A DNA stretch of 64,000 nucleotides, taken from the NCBI GenBank assembly GCA_018606645.1, contig JAGVRI010000017.1, positions 6,926 to 70,925 on the forward strand, in the 5' to 3' direction. Both the position numbers and the translations under genes were made by a program. Shown in pieces: positions 25,415 through 34,597 of this stretch (position 1 is the stretch's first letter; the number at the start of each line of letters is the position of its first letter). Origin of the DNA: Chloroflexota bacterium (GTDB taxonomy: Bacteria > Chloroflexota > Anaerolineae > JAAYZQ01). The notes below the pieces were generated by a model, which saw nothing but the letters and a program-made list of their open reading frames with translations, did not search any database and had not been told where the DNA came from.

Positions 25415-26350
25415 TTACCAGGCGGCTACCTCCCGATAGGCAGCTAGCCGTCCCTCCAGTTCAGCCGACGAGATCCATCCTCTCCGGTACGCTTTCCTGG
25501 CTCGCTGCGCCTCGGCCCACAGGCCGAACCGGACCAAACGTCGGGCCATCCAGCGGAACGCCGGGCCATGGTGCTTCTCGAACATCAGGAAACGGCTGCG
25601 CCACAATGCGACAAACATCCGATCCCGAAACTGTTTCGTGCTCTGGCCGACCAGATGCACAATTTCGGCCTGGGGCACACAGTAGACCTTCCACCCGGCC
25701 GCCTTGATGCGACGGCAGAGATCGATCTCTTCGCAGTACATAAAGAAACGTTCGTCAAAAACACCCACCTGGTGTAATGTTTCGGCGCGGACCATCAGCG
25801 CCGCCCCCAGGGGGTGATCCACCTCAAAGGGTTGACCTTGCGCGTATTGCCGGCGCGGGTATCGCCCGTTGAGCCGTGACTCGACCAGACGGGGGTGCAA
25901 GGGAAAGAAATCGAACCAGATCTGCGCCAAGCCAGGGAACGAAAAGGCCGAATGCTGGAAACTGCCATCGCGATGAAGGAGTTGCGCCCCCGCTGCGCCG
26001 GCATCCGGCGTGTCATCCAGAAACCGCACCATGATCCCCAATGCATCGTCCAGCACCAGAGTGTCGGGATTCAGGAACAGGAAATGTCGAGGGGAAGCCG
26101 CGCCCTGGCCGATCCTCCGTAAAGCCAGGTTATTTCCTGCCGCGAACCCGACGTTCTCATGGTTCGCCACGAGATGGACTGTCGGAAAGTGCTCGGCAAC
26201 CGCCTGCGCACTGCCGTCGGCGGAGGCATTGTCCACCACCCACACCTCGCCGTTCAGGCCGGATCGCTGCAAGCCGGTCAGCGCGGTATCCAGACAGGCG
26301 ACCAGCAGGTCCCGGGTATTGTAACTGACGATGATGATGGCCAGGTCCAT
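25415..26350 (-). CDS. Family 2 glycosyltransferase, rhamnosyltransferase-like
   Basis: 311 residues from the ATG at 26348-26350 (MDLAIIIVSYNTRDLL); the frame extends 89 codons further 5' but that part overlaps the lipoprotein gene and looks non-coding. It has VVDNASADGS, FLNPDTLV and the acceptor-side FMYCEEIDLCRRIKAAGW, typical of WbbL/RfbF-type GT2 enzymes. Works in the cytoplasm on lipid-linked glycans. Linked to the downstream GT2 with a 4-base gap. Confidence 0.88.
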   Translation of the reverse strand: MDLAIIIVSYNTRDLLVACLDTALTGLQRSGLNGEVWVVDNASADGSAQAVAEHFPTVHLVANHENVGFAAGNNLALRRIGQGAASPRHFLFLNPDTLVLDDALGIMVRFLDDTPDAGAAGAQLLHRDGSFQHSAFSFPGLAQIWFDFFPLHPRLVESRLNGRYPRRQYAQGQPFEVDHPLGAALMVRAETLHQVGVFDERFFMYCEEIDLCRRIKAAGWKVYCVPQAEIVHLVGQSTKQFRDRMFVALWRSRFLMFEKHHGPAFRWMARRLVRFGLWAEAQRARKAYRRGWISSAELEGRLAAYREVAAW

Positions 26351-26388
26351 GGGATTCGAGAAGCACGATAGGCAAACTGGTGCATAAC

Positions 26389-27699
26389 TCAGGGCTGATC
26401 GATATGGATCAGCACCTGATCCACATAATTGTTCTCGGCGTTCACCCCCACATATTCGTGGATCAAGCCCCCCCAGGCATAGATGGCGTCGCGCGGGAAG
26501 GGACCAACCATCTCGATGCAGCCACTGACGGCGCCTCGCTTTCCGGGATCGAGAAAGCACTGTGGCCGTCCCTCGATCGTTTCGCAGCGCAGGTCCTCCG
26601 GCCTCCCGACGGCCCAACGATACGGGAAATCGGTTTCGGAGGTATCAAAGTTGATGCCAAAGCGCCACACCCCTGCCTGCTGATGCCAGCTCGGCTCGCC
26701 TCGTTCCACCGCCAGCGTGTTGTAGTTCTGGTCGCTTTGATAGTCGGTGGGAGACGGCGGTCCAGAGGTACGGATAGGAACCCGCCCATAGTTCTCGATG
26801 TAGGTGGTAAAGCACAGCGTGGCCCCCAGTGGCAGGTAGATTTCGGTCCCTTCCAGGTTGCTGACTGCTCCTCCCCATTGGATGTCGCCGTTGACCACCT
26901 CGGCGCGCGGTTTGCCTCCCTCCTGAATGGTCAATGTGCCGCTCACCACGACGTGGTGCCCCACCAGGTCGCGCGCCTCCGCCATGATGATGTAGGTGCC
27001 GTCGGGCGGCGGGTCCGCTCCTCGATCCACTCCGCCGTCGTAATCATAGTAGTGGTAGCCGGCTTTGCCCGGAGGGGTCGTCCGCTCTTGTTCTTCCAAC
27101 GGATAGCGCAGGTCGGGCCGGTCCGGGTGGTAGAGGTAGACCTGCACATAATCCACATCTTTGTTGAGAAAGTAGCTGACTCCGGTGCGGTCCGCCAAAC
27201 CATCCTGGTTGGGGGTAAAGACCGGAAGAGCGATGGTGAACTGGCGCAATTCCGGCACGACGGTGTCTCCGCCGCGCAGGGTGATCTGGCCGGTGACCCG
27301 CTCGGTCTCGCCCTCTTCATCGGTGGCCTCGATGGTCCAGGTGTAGATGCCATCGGGCAACACCCAGCTCTTGACCAACTGGCGGCCGTACTCATTTTCC
27401 AGCCAGCGGGGCTGGTTGATGACGCCGCCCCACTGGACCCGGTACGCACCCGCCGAGCGGGGTCGGTCCTGGCGAAAGTAATACCGTTCGCCGGCCGCGT
27501 TCTCCAGGTAGATAGAGACGGCGGCGTTTCGGGACAGCTTGTAGGCAATGTTGGTCACATCGTCGCTGCCGTCCGCGTTCGGGGAGATCACGTCCGGAGA
27601 TACCGATACGTCATAGAGCAGAGGACGCAGATGGCAGCTACTCAGCCCCAGGCCAAGGAGCAAGGCCAGCCACATCCCTCCTAAAATTCTTTGTCTCAC
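26389..27699 (-). CDS. Lipoprotein with FlgD-like Ig domains
   Basis: 436 residues, GTG start with AAGGTGAT upstream. The signal peptide ends in the lipobox LSSC (C22), so it is a predicted lipoprotein. Two FlgD-type Ig-like modules are marked by SPNADGSDD (about 39-47) and TPNQDGLAD, and by DGIYTWTIEATDEEG and DGTYIIMAEARD. The C-terminal part (about 300-436) is unique, with four cysteines that could form disulfides. Surface or periplasmic scaffold role is inferred; it precedes two glycosyltransferases on the same strand. Confidence 0.8.
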   Translation of the reverse strand: MRQRILGGMWLALLLGLGLSSCHLRPLLYDVSVSPDVISPNADGSDDVTNIAYKLSRNAAVSIYLENAAGERYYFRQDRPRSAGAYRVQWGGVINQPRWLENEYGRQLVKSWVLPDGIYTWTIEATDEEGETERVTGQITLRGGDTVVPELRQFTIALPVFTPNQDGLADRTGVSYFLNKDVDYVQVYLYHPDRPDLRYPLEEQERTTPPGKAGYHYYDYDGGVDRGADPPPDGTYIIMAEARDLVGHHVVVSGTLTIQEGGKPRAEVVNGDIQWGGAVSNLEGTEIYLPLGATLCFTTYIENYGRVPIRTSGPPSPTDYQSDQNYNTLAVERGEPSWHQQAGVWRFGINFDTSETDFPYRWAVGRPEDLRCETIEGRPQCFLDPGKRGAVSGCIEMVGPFPRDAIYAWGGLIHEYVGVNAENNYVDQVLIHIDQP

Positions 27700-27725
27700 G
27701 TTATCACCTTCGTTGTCGTGATGCC

Positions 27726-27754
27726 AGTGTAACAGAGGGGCAAAGGTTCGTCAA
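27726..27754 (-). promoter_or_regulatory. Promoter of the lipoprotein gene
   Basis: Minus strand: TTGACG, 17 bp, TACACT, about 30 bases before the GTG start. Confidence 0.7.
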
Positions 27755-27801
27755 GTTGACGGGTTGGATGGATGCACCACCGGCGTGTCCCTGCTGATCG
27801 A

Positions 27802-28089
27802 TCAGACCCCGGCGGCCAAAATCATCTTGCTCCGGGCGGTCTGGAGGCGCAGTTCCTTGGCGATGGCATATTCCTGAGAGGACCACCACTCTTTGGCCCG
27901 CTCTACACTCTCGAATTCGAGCATGACCAGGCGTTTGGGGTCCCATTCTCCGTCCAAGGTCTCGACCGCGCCGCCCCGCACCAGATACCGGCCTCCGTAG
28001 GCGGCCACCGTCCGCTCTGCCATCTTTTTGTACTCTTCATACCCGACCGGATCGGTGATCTCGATCTGTGCGATCACATATGCAGCCAT
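27802..28089 (-). CDS. DUF1330 domain protein
   Basis: 95 residues from the ATG at 28087-28089. The dimeric alpha/beta-barrel pattern is clear: AAYVIAQIEITDPVGYEEY, YGGRYLVRGG, and LVMLEFESVERAKEWW. The family is common and has no proven reaction; the fold resembles small monooxygenases and EthD-like proteins. An upstream in-frame codon would add 12 residues without similarity. Confidence 0.88.
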   Translation of the reverse strand: MAAYVIAQIEITDPVGYEEYKKMAERTVAAYGGRYLVRGGAVETLDGEWDPKRLVMLEFESVERAKEWWSSQEYAIAKELRLQTARSKMILAAGV

Positions 28090-28109
28090 ATCTACTCTCC
28101 GTTGAAGAT

Positions 28110-28530
28110 AGACCACTCCCCGCACGCGGGAGTCGAAGCTTTAGCCGGTCCACCGCCTGAAGGCTCCACTCCCCCACCCAGAGTCGAGGCCTCCGCCGCC
28201 GGCTCCTCTAGATATTTTCATTCATCGTGGCGCCCCGCCGGGCATGGGAACTCCGTTGATAATAGACGCCGATTGAAATCGCCCTCAAGAGCCTTCGGCT
28301 GGCCGTCGGCCTGCGCCGACGGAACGCCCATTCGTTTATTCGTTTCCCATTCGCTGACCCGATGTTTCCATCCCTCGTGGCGCCCCGCCGGGCATGGCTA
28401 CTCCCTTGATAATAGACGCCGATTGAAATTGCCCTCAAGAGCCTTCGGCTGGCCGTCGGCCTGCGCCGACGGAGCGCGTCCGCGCCGGGGGACGCCCAGC
28501 CTCCGGCCCCCCAGGCGCGGCTTCCGCCGC
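28110..28530. repeat. Repeat mosaic with a 150 bp direct duplication
   Basis: The gene-free stretch 28090-28533 is all repeat. It has GGAGTGGAGCC-type elements (28110-28200), then two direct copies, 150 bp apart, of a unit running from CGTGGCGCCCCGCCGGGCAT (28226 and 28376) through GATAATAGACGCCGATTGAA to GGCCTGCGCCGACGGA. Between the copies lies a right half-arm of the AACGAAT hairpin (28328-28358). The second copy ends against the M20 peptidase stop codon. Confidence 0.8.
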
Positions 28531-28533
28531 TGT

Positions 28534-29877
28534 TCACGGCGCTGCAAAGCGGCGGACCAACTCGCCGACGAATCGGATCCCCTGAAAATAATCGTCCAGG
28601 AAGATATTTTCATTCGGGGCATGGACACGGGCATTGGCATGAGAGACGCCGGCCATCACCGTTGGCACGTCTCGGCAAAGGGAATCCAGGGGGCCACTTC
28701 CCGGGCTGGTCGGGTAGATCACCGGTTCAGCGCCGTAGGTGAGCCGGGCCACCTCGGCGCACAGCCGGACAAACGGATCGTCCAGCGAGCTCCGGGCCGG
28801 CCGCGTGCCGCCGAGGTCCGTGATCTGGATGTCCTGAAATCCCCGGCGATCCAGATGGGCCCGCAAAAGCTCCAGAACCAGCTCGGGCGTGAGGTCAGGC
28901 ACCAGACGAAAATCCACTTTGGCGGACGCAACGCACGGCAGTACCGTCTTGGAGCCCTGGCCCTGGTAGCCGGCTTTGAGACCGCAGATGGTGCAGGTCG
29001 GCCCGTAGAAATGTTGGACCAGCAGATCCACCCCGCTGAGACCTTGAACAAAGTCGGCGAACCCGAAATTGTCCTTGATCTGCGCCTCGTCAAAGGGCAA
29101 CGTGGCCAGATGGGCGCGCTCTTGAGCAGTCGGGGGACGGACATGGTCCATGAACCCGTCCACCAGGATGCGCTCGTTGGCATCCTTGAGCGTCTGAAGC
29201 GCCCACACCAGCCGCCATGCGGCATTCGGGATGACGCCTCCCCAGCTTGAGTGCAGATCGCTGGCCGCGGTTCTTACCGTCAATTCGACATAACAAATCC
29301 CCTTGACGCCGAGCGTCAGGACAAAGCGACGGCCAGCGTCCTTGCCCCCCGATTCCCATAAGCAACCGTCTGCCTGCAAAAGGTCACGGTGTTGCTCGGC
29401 AAAGAGGATCAGATGGGGGCTACCGATCTCTTCTTCCCCTTCGATGACAAAGCGCACACGAATGGGGAGAGGCCCGATCGTTTCCTGATAGGCCTCAAGG
29501 GCCTGCAACCGGCAGAGCAGGTCCCCCTTGTTATCGGCCACCCCTCGCGCCACCAACCGTCCATCCTGGATGGTGGGTTCAAATGGAGGTGTGTGCCACT
29601 CCTCCAGCGGTTCGGGCGGTTGGACGTCATAGTGATTGTAGATCAACAGCGTCCGCTCGCCCGCGCCCAGCTCCGCATAGAGAACGGGAGGGCTACCGTC
29701 CATGACAAAGCGTTGCACCCGGGCGCCCAGGCGCTGCAGACGGTTCTCCAGCCAACGAGCGGTTTCCTCGAGACCGACGCCCTGAGCGGCGATGGTCGGT
29801 TGGGCGCACAACTCCTTGAGTTCTTCCAGGAATCGGGTACGGTTTGCATCCACATAGGCCTGAAATCGTTCCATCAT
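28534..29877 (-). CDS. M20 family metallopeptidase (dipeptidase/ArgE-DapE type)
   Basis: 447 residues. Metal ligands and catalytic residues: H82 and D84 in YNHYDVQ, D115 in RGVADNKGD, and the catalytic Glu pair E148-E149 in EGEEEIGS. The dimerisation-domain insert lies between about 210 and 330. Members are two-zinc cytoplasmic dipeptidases or amidases; substrate cannot be told from sequence. Closest in pattern to the CPG2/CNDP-like dipeptidases of about 450 residues. Confidence 0.9.
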   Translation of the reverse strand: MMERFQAYVDANRTRFLEELKELCAQPTIAAQGVGLEETARWLENRLQRLGARVQRFVMDGSPPVLYAELGAGERTLLIYNHYDVQPPEPLEEWHTPPFEPTIQDGRLVARGVADNKGDLLCRLQALEAYQETIGPLPIRVRFVIEGEEEIGSPHLILFAEQHRDLLQADGCLWESGGKDAGRRFVLTLGVKGICYVELTVRTAASDLHSSWGGVIPNAAWRLVWALQTLKDANERILVDGFMDHVRPPTAQERAHLATLPFDEAQIKDNFGFADFVQGLSGVDLLVQHFYGPTCTICGLKAGYQGQGSKTVLPCVASAKVDFRLVPDLTPELVLELLRAHLDRRGFQDIQITDLGGTRPARSSLDDPFVRLCAEVARLTYGAEPVIYPTSPGSGPLDSLCRDVPTVMAGVSHANARVHAPNENIFLDDYFQGIRFVGELVRRFAAP

Positions 29878-29934
29878 GTCTCCTCGTTCATGCGTTCCAT
29901 GGTGTATCCAACATCTGGACCGAGTCCAGTTTTT

Positions 29935-30831
29935 CTAGCACAGCAGACTGGCCAGGGCTAACGAGTACACCCGCGCCCGAGGTGGATCGGAGCGGGAAGT
30001 CAACACCACCGGCGCGGCCGCGCCAATGACAACGCCGGCCATTTTGGCCGAGGCCAGGTACTCCAGGTTCTTGGAGAGGATGTTCCCGGCATCCAGGTCG
30101 GGGACCACGACAATATCCACATCCCCGGCCACCGGGCTGTTGATCCCTTTGTCGCGGGCTGCGGCGGCCGAGATGGCGTTGTCAAAGGCCAGGGGACCAT
30201 CCACGATCGCCCCCCGGATCTGCCCTCGTTCGGCCATTTTGCTCAGGCACGCGGCATGAACGGTCGAGGGGATGTTGGGGTTGATCGTCTCCACCGAGGA
30301 CAGGGCGGCGACCTTGGGGCATTCTACCCCGAGTTTGCGCGCCAGGTCCACCGCATTTTGCGTGATCGCCGCCTTCTGGGGAATGTCGGGGTTAATGTTG
30401 ATGGCAGCGTCGGTGATGAGCAACAGTTTGTGATAGGTAGGCACCTCCAGGACAAATACATGGCTCAGGAGTCGGTCGGTGCGCAGGCCGGTCTGGTGAT
30501 CAAGGACGGCGCGCAACATCTCGTCGGTGTGCAAGTAGCCCTTCATGACGATATCCGCCGCGCCGTTGCGCACCAGGTCCACGGCCACGGTCGCCGAGGC
30601 CTTGTTGGTCGTGGTGGGTACGATCTGCTCGTCGCGTAGCTCCCAACCGATGGCTGCCGCTTCGGCACGGATGTCGTCGGCTCGCCCGATGAGCAACGGA
30701 ACAATCAGACCCAGTTCCACCGCCTGTTGCACCGACTGAAGGACCAGCTTGTGGGCGGCCGCTGCGACGGCAACCCGAGTCGGCGGCTTCTGTTGAGCCA
30801 ATTCGATCAGTTCCTGCAATCGTGTGATCAT
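29935..30831 (-). CDS. Phosphate acetyl/butyryltransferase family protein
   Basis: 298 residues. It has the PTA/PTB fold with IVMKGYLHTDEMLRAVLD, ITDAAININPDIPQKAAI and IVDGPLAFDNAIS. The length matches phosphate butyryltransferase (Ptb) rather than the longer Pta. It transfers an acyl group from CoA to phosphate. No butyrate kinase gene is adjacent, so the acyl substrate stays open. Confidence 0.85.
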   Translation of the reverse strand: MITRLQELIELAQQKPPTRVAVAAAAHKLVLQSVQQAVELGLIVPLLIGRADDIRAEAAAIGWELRDEQIVPTTTNKASATVAVDLVRNGAADIVMKGYLHTDEMLRAVLDHQTGLRTDRLLSHVFVLEVPTYHKLLLITDAAININPDIPQKAAITQNAVDLARKLGVECPKVAALSSVETINPNIPSTVHAACLSKMAERGQIRGAIVDGPLAFDNAISAAAARDKGINSPVAGDVDIVVVPDLDAGNILSKNLEYLASAKMAGVVIGAAAPVVLTSRSDPPRARVYSLALASLLC

Positions 30832-30876
30832 CCCCGACGTCCTCCCTTGAAGGTAGTGATCTTTACCTCACCCCTG

Positions 30877-30932
30877 CCCCCTGCACCCCCTTCCCCTCTC
30901 CGCCGGCGGAGAGGGGAAGGGGGTGCAGGGGG
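30877..30932. repeat. Perfect 56 bp GC-rich palindrome
   Basis: Two 28 bp arms with no loop, centred on CGCC|GGCG at 30904/30905, both halves exact. A shorter version with the same core is at 36909-36946. No T-tract follows, so it is a repeat element rather than an intrinsic terminator. Confidence 0.9.
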
Positions 30933-30967
30933 GATGAGGAGAGGTCGGTTCCCGCCGGCCCCTCGGT

Positions 30968-31006
30968 ATTTTCATCCCTCGTGGCGCCCAGCCAGGCATG
31001 GCTACC
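30968..31006. repeat. Interspersed TTTTCATCCCTCGTGGCGCC element
   Basis: A roughly 38 bp element ending in GCCAGGCATGGCTAC. Other copies are at 11181-11218 (reverse), 28213-28252, 28364-28402, 37017-37053 and 52369-52410. All are intergenic, usually next to another repeat type. Confidence 0.75.
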
Positions 31007-31037
31007 CCCTCATGGATTCCCTGATCCGGTTCCTGGC

Positions 31038-32717
31038 TTATCCAGCAGCACGGAGGCGGCGCAAGGCGATGGGCAGTCGCGGCAACAGATCGCCGGCGGC
31101 CATGCCCATGTCTCCCAGCTCCTGACGGGTCAGTTCGCCGGCCAGGCCATGGAGATAGGCTCCCACCACCGCCGCCTCGAAAGCGCCCAGGCCCTGCGCC
31201 CGCAATCCGACGATGGCTCCGGCCAGCACATCGCCGCTGCCGGCGGTCGCCAGGCCGGCATTGGCAAACGGCAGAACCATCAAGCGACCATCGGGGGCGG
31301 CGATCACGGTAAAGGCTCCTTTCAACACGAGCACCACCCCCCATTCGGCGGCCATCCGGGCGGCGATCCCTTCCCGGTCGTGCTGGACCTGCCTGGTGGT
31401 GGTTTCTCCTCCGACCAAGCGGGCCATCTCGCCCGGGTGGGGGGTGAGGATGGTGTCAGGTGGAAGGGCCTGCCACCATCGGGGGATGGTGGCCAGGATA
31501 TTCAAGCCATCGGCGTCAACGATCAAGGGCGGGAAGGCCGGGTGTTTCAACCCGGTTCCCTCCTCGACGCCGGAGACAAAGCCGATGCGCCCTTTTCGGT
31601 CTGGCCCTTTGAGGTCCAGGAAGGCACGCACAAAGGCAGCCGCTTCCGTTTCTTGCGTCAGACCTGGGCCCAGCAGCAAGGCCTCGTACTCGTTCATCCG
31701 GTCCCAGAGGATGTCCACCGCCTCCTCGTTGATCACTCCCAGATCGTGGGGCAGAAGAAGGTAGGTGGCCTCGGCCAGGTGAGCGGCGACGGCGGCCTGG
31801 ATTGGGGTGGGCAGAGCCATGGTGACCAGCCCGGTTCCGACCCGGACGGCCGCTGCGCCGGCCAGCGCGGCCGCGCCCACATAGTTCACCGACCCGGCCA
31901 CGACCAGCGCCCGGCCAAAGGTGCCCTTGTGCGCGGAACGGGGCCGTTTGGGCAGCCAATGGGCGATCTGTTCCGCTGTAGCCATTTCCAGGGGGATCTC
32001 ATCGGCAAATTCGGGCGGGATGCCAATATCGGCGACGACGATCTCGCCGACGGCTTCTGCTCCGGGGAAGCGGAGCAATCCGACCTTGGGATAGGCAAAG
32101 GTGACGGTCAGATCGGCGGGAAGGGCGGCTGGATCCAACGCTCCGGTGTCGCAATCGAGGCCGGTCGGGCAATCTACGGCGACGACCAGCGGGGCCTTTC
32201 GCCCCTCCATTTCGGGTACGGTATGAGTCAGGCCGGGCATTGCCTTTCGCTCGGCCAGGCAATGACGCACCGTGTTCAGAAGCTGCTGCAATGTGCCCTC
32301 AATCGGACGCGAGACGCCAACGCCGAGCAGGGCATCCACCACCACATCGGCGCTGGAAAGCAGCGCCTGGAGCGCCCGGAAATCGGGATCATCGTCGGCC
32401 CATACGACGGGCACGTTTCTGGCGGCGATCCGTTCCCAATTGGCATCGCCCTCCACTTTTCTCTTCCACACATAGCAGGTCACCCGGGCGCCCATCTCGT
32501 GCAAATAGTAGGCGGCTACCAGTCCATCGCCGCCGTTATTGCCCGGCCCGACCAACACGACGACCCGGGTATCTTTGGCTCCGATCCGATGACGGATGAC
32601 CTTGGCCACGCTGTGGCCGGCATGCTCCATCATCTGGGCGAAGCTCAAGCCGCTTTCGTTGGCTCGGTTTTCCAGTTCACGGCTCTTTGCCACGGTGATG
32701 ATTTTGATCGGATACAT
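31038..32717 (-). CDS. nnr: Bifunctional NAD(P)HX epimerase / ADP-dependent dehydratase
   Basis: 559 residues. The N-terminal epimerase domain (about 1-215) has GPGNNGGDGLVAA and VVVDALLG. The C-terminal ribokinase-like dehydratase domain (about 235-559) has TPHPGEMARL and the catalytic AGSGDVLAG. It repairs hydrated NADH and NADPH in the cytoplasm. The fused form is the usual bacterial one. AAAGAGGGACC precedes the ATG. Confidence 0.95.
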   Translation of the reverse strand: MYPIKIITVAKSRELENRANESGLSFAQMMEHAGHSVAKVIRHRIGAKDTRVVVLVGPGNNGGDGLVAAYYLHEMGARVTCYVWKRKVEGDANWERIAARNVPVVWADDDPDFRALQALLSSADVVVDALLGVGVSRPIEGTLQQLLNTVRHCLAERKAMPGLTHTVPEMEGRKAPLVVAVDCPTGLDCDTGALDPAALPADLTVTFAYPKVGLLRFPGAEAVGEIVVADIGIPPEFADEIPLEMATAEQIAHWLPKRPRSAHKGTFGRALVVAGSVNYVGAAALAGAAAVRVGTGLVTMALPTPIQAAVAAHLAEATYLLLPHDLGVINEEAVDILWDRMNEYEALLLGPGLTQETEAAAFVRAFLDLKGPDRKGRIGFVSGVEEGTGLKHPAFPPLIVDADGLNILATIPRWWQALPPDTILTPHPGEMARLVGGETTTRQVQHDREGIAARMAAEWGVVLVLKGAFTVIAAPDGRLMVLPFANAGLATAGSGDVLAGAIVGLRAQGLGAFEAAVVGAYLHGLAGELTRQELGDMGMAAGDLLPRLPIALRRLRAAG

Positions 32718-32804
32718 GGTCCCTCTTTCATGGTCATGCGATCTTGCTATCTGATCGGATCATATCGATCGCCCTTGAAGCGTTCGCCGGGTTGGGCGCG
32801 ATTG

Positions 32805-33172
32805 CGTTCCGGCTGAAGCCTCCACTCCCATTGGGGGCTGGACGGTGCGCAGCCCCGGTCGGGTCTGGACATGTCGCGGAGACTGTGATTCCGTTCCGGC
32901 TGAAGCCTCCACTCCCATTGGGTGCTGGACGGTGCGCAGCCCCGGTCGGGTCTGGACATGACGCGGAGACTGTGATTCCGTTCCGGCTGAAGCCTCGACT
33001 CCCGTTGGGGGCTGGACGGCGCTGCCGCCCCGCTCGCGCCCCGGTCGGGTCTGGACATGACGCGGAGACTGTGATTGCGTTCCGGCTGAAGCCTCCCCTC
33101 CCGTTAGGTGCTGGACGGTGCAGCGGCCCCGCTCACGCTCTGGTCGGGTCTGGACATGCCTCGGAGACTGTA
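32805..33172. repeat. Four-copy tandem array, about 87 bp per unit
   Basis: TTCCGGCTGAAGCC recurs at 32807, 32894, 32981 and 33080 (spacing 87, 87, 99). Each unit runs through a GGGCTGGACGG segment and GGTCGGGTCTGGACATG to GCGGAGACTGTGATT. The first part matches the GGAGTGGAGCC-type family in reverse. The gene-free stretch 32718-33206 holds only this array and the promoter at its end. A single copy of the start of the unit lies at 62453-62484. Confidence 0.88.
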
Positions 33173-33179
33173 GTACAAT
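33151..33179 (+). promoter_or_regulatory. Promoter of the TlpA-like gene, built from the last repeat unit
   Basis: TGGACA, 17 bp, TACAAT. The -35 and most of the spacer are part of the repeat unit; the other units have the same TGGACA but TGTGATT where the -10 should be. Predicted start near 33186, 21 bases before the ATG. Confidence 0.65.
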
Positions 33180-33206
33180 GGCGCCAGTGTGAAGAGGAGT
33201 GACGGA

Positions 33207-33773
33207 ATGCAAGACATGGAGGAGCCGGAACCCAGCCCCGGTCGTCGCGAAAGGTCGCCCGTGTGGGGCGTGGTGGGTCTGATTGGCGCCCTCATTATCG
33301 GGTTGTTGGGGTACTCGCTGGTGCAGGTGGGCCGTGCTCCCCAGTCGGGGGAGGCGGTGCCTGGGTTTCAACTCACCTCTCTGGACGGCGCACCGATCCG
33401 TCTGGACGATTACCGGGGCCAGGTGGTCGTGCTCAATTTCTTTGCCAGTTGGTGCCCCCCGTGCCGTGATGAGGCCCCGGACCTGGAACGAACGTGGCGC
33501 AAGGTGCAGAACCAGGGGGTGCAGTTTGTGGGTATTGCCTACAAAGACACCTCCTCCAAAGTCCGGGCGTTCCTGGACGAGTTCCAAACCACCTATCCCT
33601 GCGCCTTGGATCCCAGAAGCCGGACGGCGCGTGCCTACGGCGTCACCGGCGTCCCCGAAACATTTGTAGTAGATGCAGAGGGGCGGTTGGTTCATCACTT
33701 TGTCGGTCCGATTACTGAGCCAGAATTGAGCCTGATCCTGGAACAGGCGCTCAACCGGTCATCTCTCCCCTGA
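33207..33773 (+). CDS. Membrane-anchored TlpA/ResA-like thiol-disulfide oxidoreductase
   Basis: 188 residues from the ATG at 33207 (GAGGAG eight bases upstream; a GTG six codons earlier is less likely). A membrane helix at about 19-41 anchors an extracytoplasmic thioredoxin domain. The active site is W82-C83-P-P-C86, and the cis-proline is in GVTGVPETFVVD. The family reduces disulfides for cytochrome c maturation or other exported proteins. Its stop is 3 bases from the stop of the convergent cdaA gene. Confidence 0.92.
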   Translation: MQDMEEPEPSPGRRERSPVWGVVGLIGALIIGLLGYSLVQVGRAPQSGEAVPGFQLTSLDGAPIRLDDYRGQVVVLNFFASWCPPCRDEAPDLERTWRKVQNQGVQFVGIAYKDTSSKVRAFLDEFQTTYPCALDPRSRTARAYGVTGVPETFVVDAEGRLVHHFVGPITEPELSLILEQALNRSSLP

Positions 33774-33776
33774 AAC

Positions 33777-34580
33777 TCACGAACGCTGCTCCCAATCCCG
33801 GCTGGTGAGTCGGTGCTGAAAGAAGGCCAACAACAGACTGCGGAGCCGATCGCTGTCCAGATAGCGGACGATCCGTCCATTATGGGCGACCGAGATAATG
33901 CCCGTCTCCTCAGAGACCACGATCACCAGGGCATCGCTTTCCTCGGTGAGGCCGATGGCAGCCCGGTGGCGGGTGCCCATCGTCCGGTATTGAGGATTGT
34001 GGGTCACCGGCAACATACAGCTAGCGGCCACGATCTTGTCTTCGCGAATGATCACCGCCTTGTCATGGAGCGCGGTGTTCGGATGAAAGATGGTGCGCAA
34101 TAGTTCTGCCCGGACGTCGGCATAGATCGGGATTCCTGTCTCGATGAATTCCTGCAATCCTGTTTCCCGCTCAAAGGCGATCAGTGCTCCATGCCGCTGC
34201 GTGGCCAGCCGGTAGGTGGCATCCACCACCTCATCAATCACCCTCTCGATGGCCGCTTCCTGTTGTCGGCGCACGAGGAGGCTGCCGGTGCGCCCCAGGC
34301 GTTCCAATGCCCTTCGCAGTTCGGGTTGAAAGATCACCGGGATGGCGATCAACAAGGCAGGCAGTGCGGTATTGATCAGCCAACTGAACCCTTTGAGAGG
34401 CAGAATCTGACCGACCAGAAAGATGACCAGGATCACAAGCACCATCCCGCGCAGCAACTGGACCGCCTGGGTTCCCTGGGCCCGCGAGAACAACCAGTAA
34501 AAGACCATGGTGACCAACAGGATGTCCAGAAGGTCGAGCCACTTGATATGAGACAGAACCCATAGAACGTCGGATACCAC
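33777..34580 (-). CDS. cdaA: Membrane-bound diadenylate cyclase (CdaA type)
   Basis: 267 residues. Three N-terminal membrane helices (about 15-31, 42-60, 68-84) precede the DAC domain. It makes c-di-AMP from two ATP. The RHR motif is R204-H205-R206 in GTRHRAAIG. The usual DGA catalytic motif reads D173-K174-A175, so the glycine is replaced by lysine. CdaR (YbbR), the common partner, is absent; instead the gene follows a TPR protein by 17 bases. Confidence 0.92.
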   Translation of the reverse strand: MVSDVLWVLSHIKWLDLLDILLVTMVFYWLFSRAQGTQAVQLLRGMVLVILVIFLVGQILPLKGFSWLINTALPALLIAIPVIFQPELRRALERLGRTGSLLVRRQQEAAIERVIDEVVDATYRLATQRHGALIAFERETGLQEFIETGIPIYADVRAELLRTIFHPNTALHDKAVIIREDKIVAASCMLPVTHNPQYRTMGTRHRAAIGLTEESDALVIVVSEETGIISVAHNGRIVRYLDSDRLRSLLLAFFQHRLTSRDWEQRS

Positions 34581-34597
34581 TCGTTGCCTCGCGGGAT

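Noticed and set aside
30877-30932. Intrinsic terminator
   Set aside because: There is no T-tract on either side and the same sequence recurs elsewhere as a repeat.
30981-32816. A 611-residue plus-strand open frame
   Set aside because: Antisense of nnr, extended by open repeat DNA at both ends.
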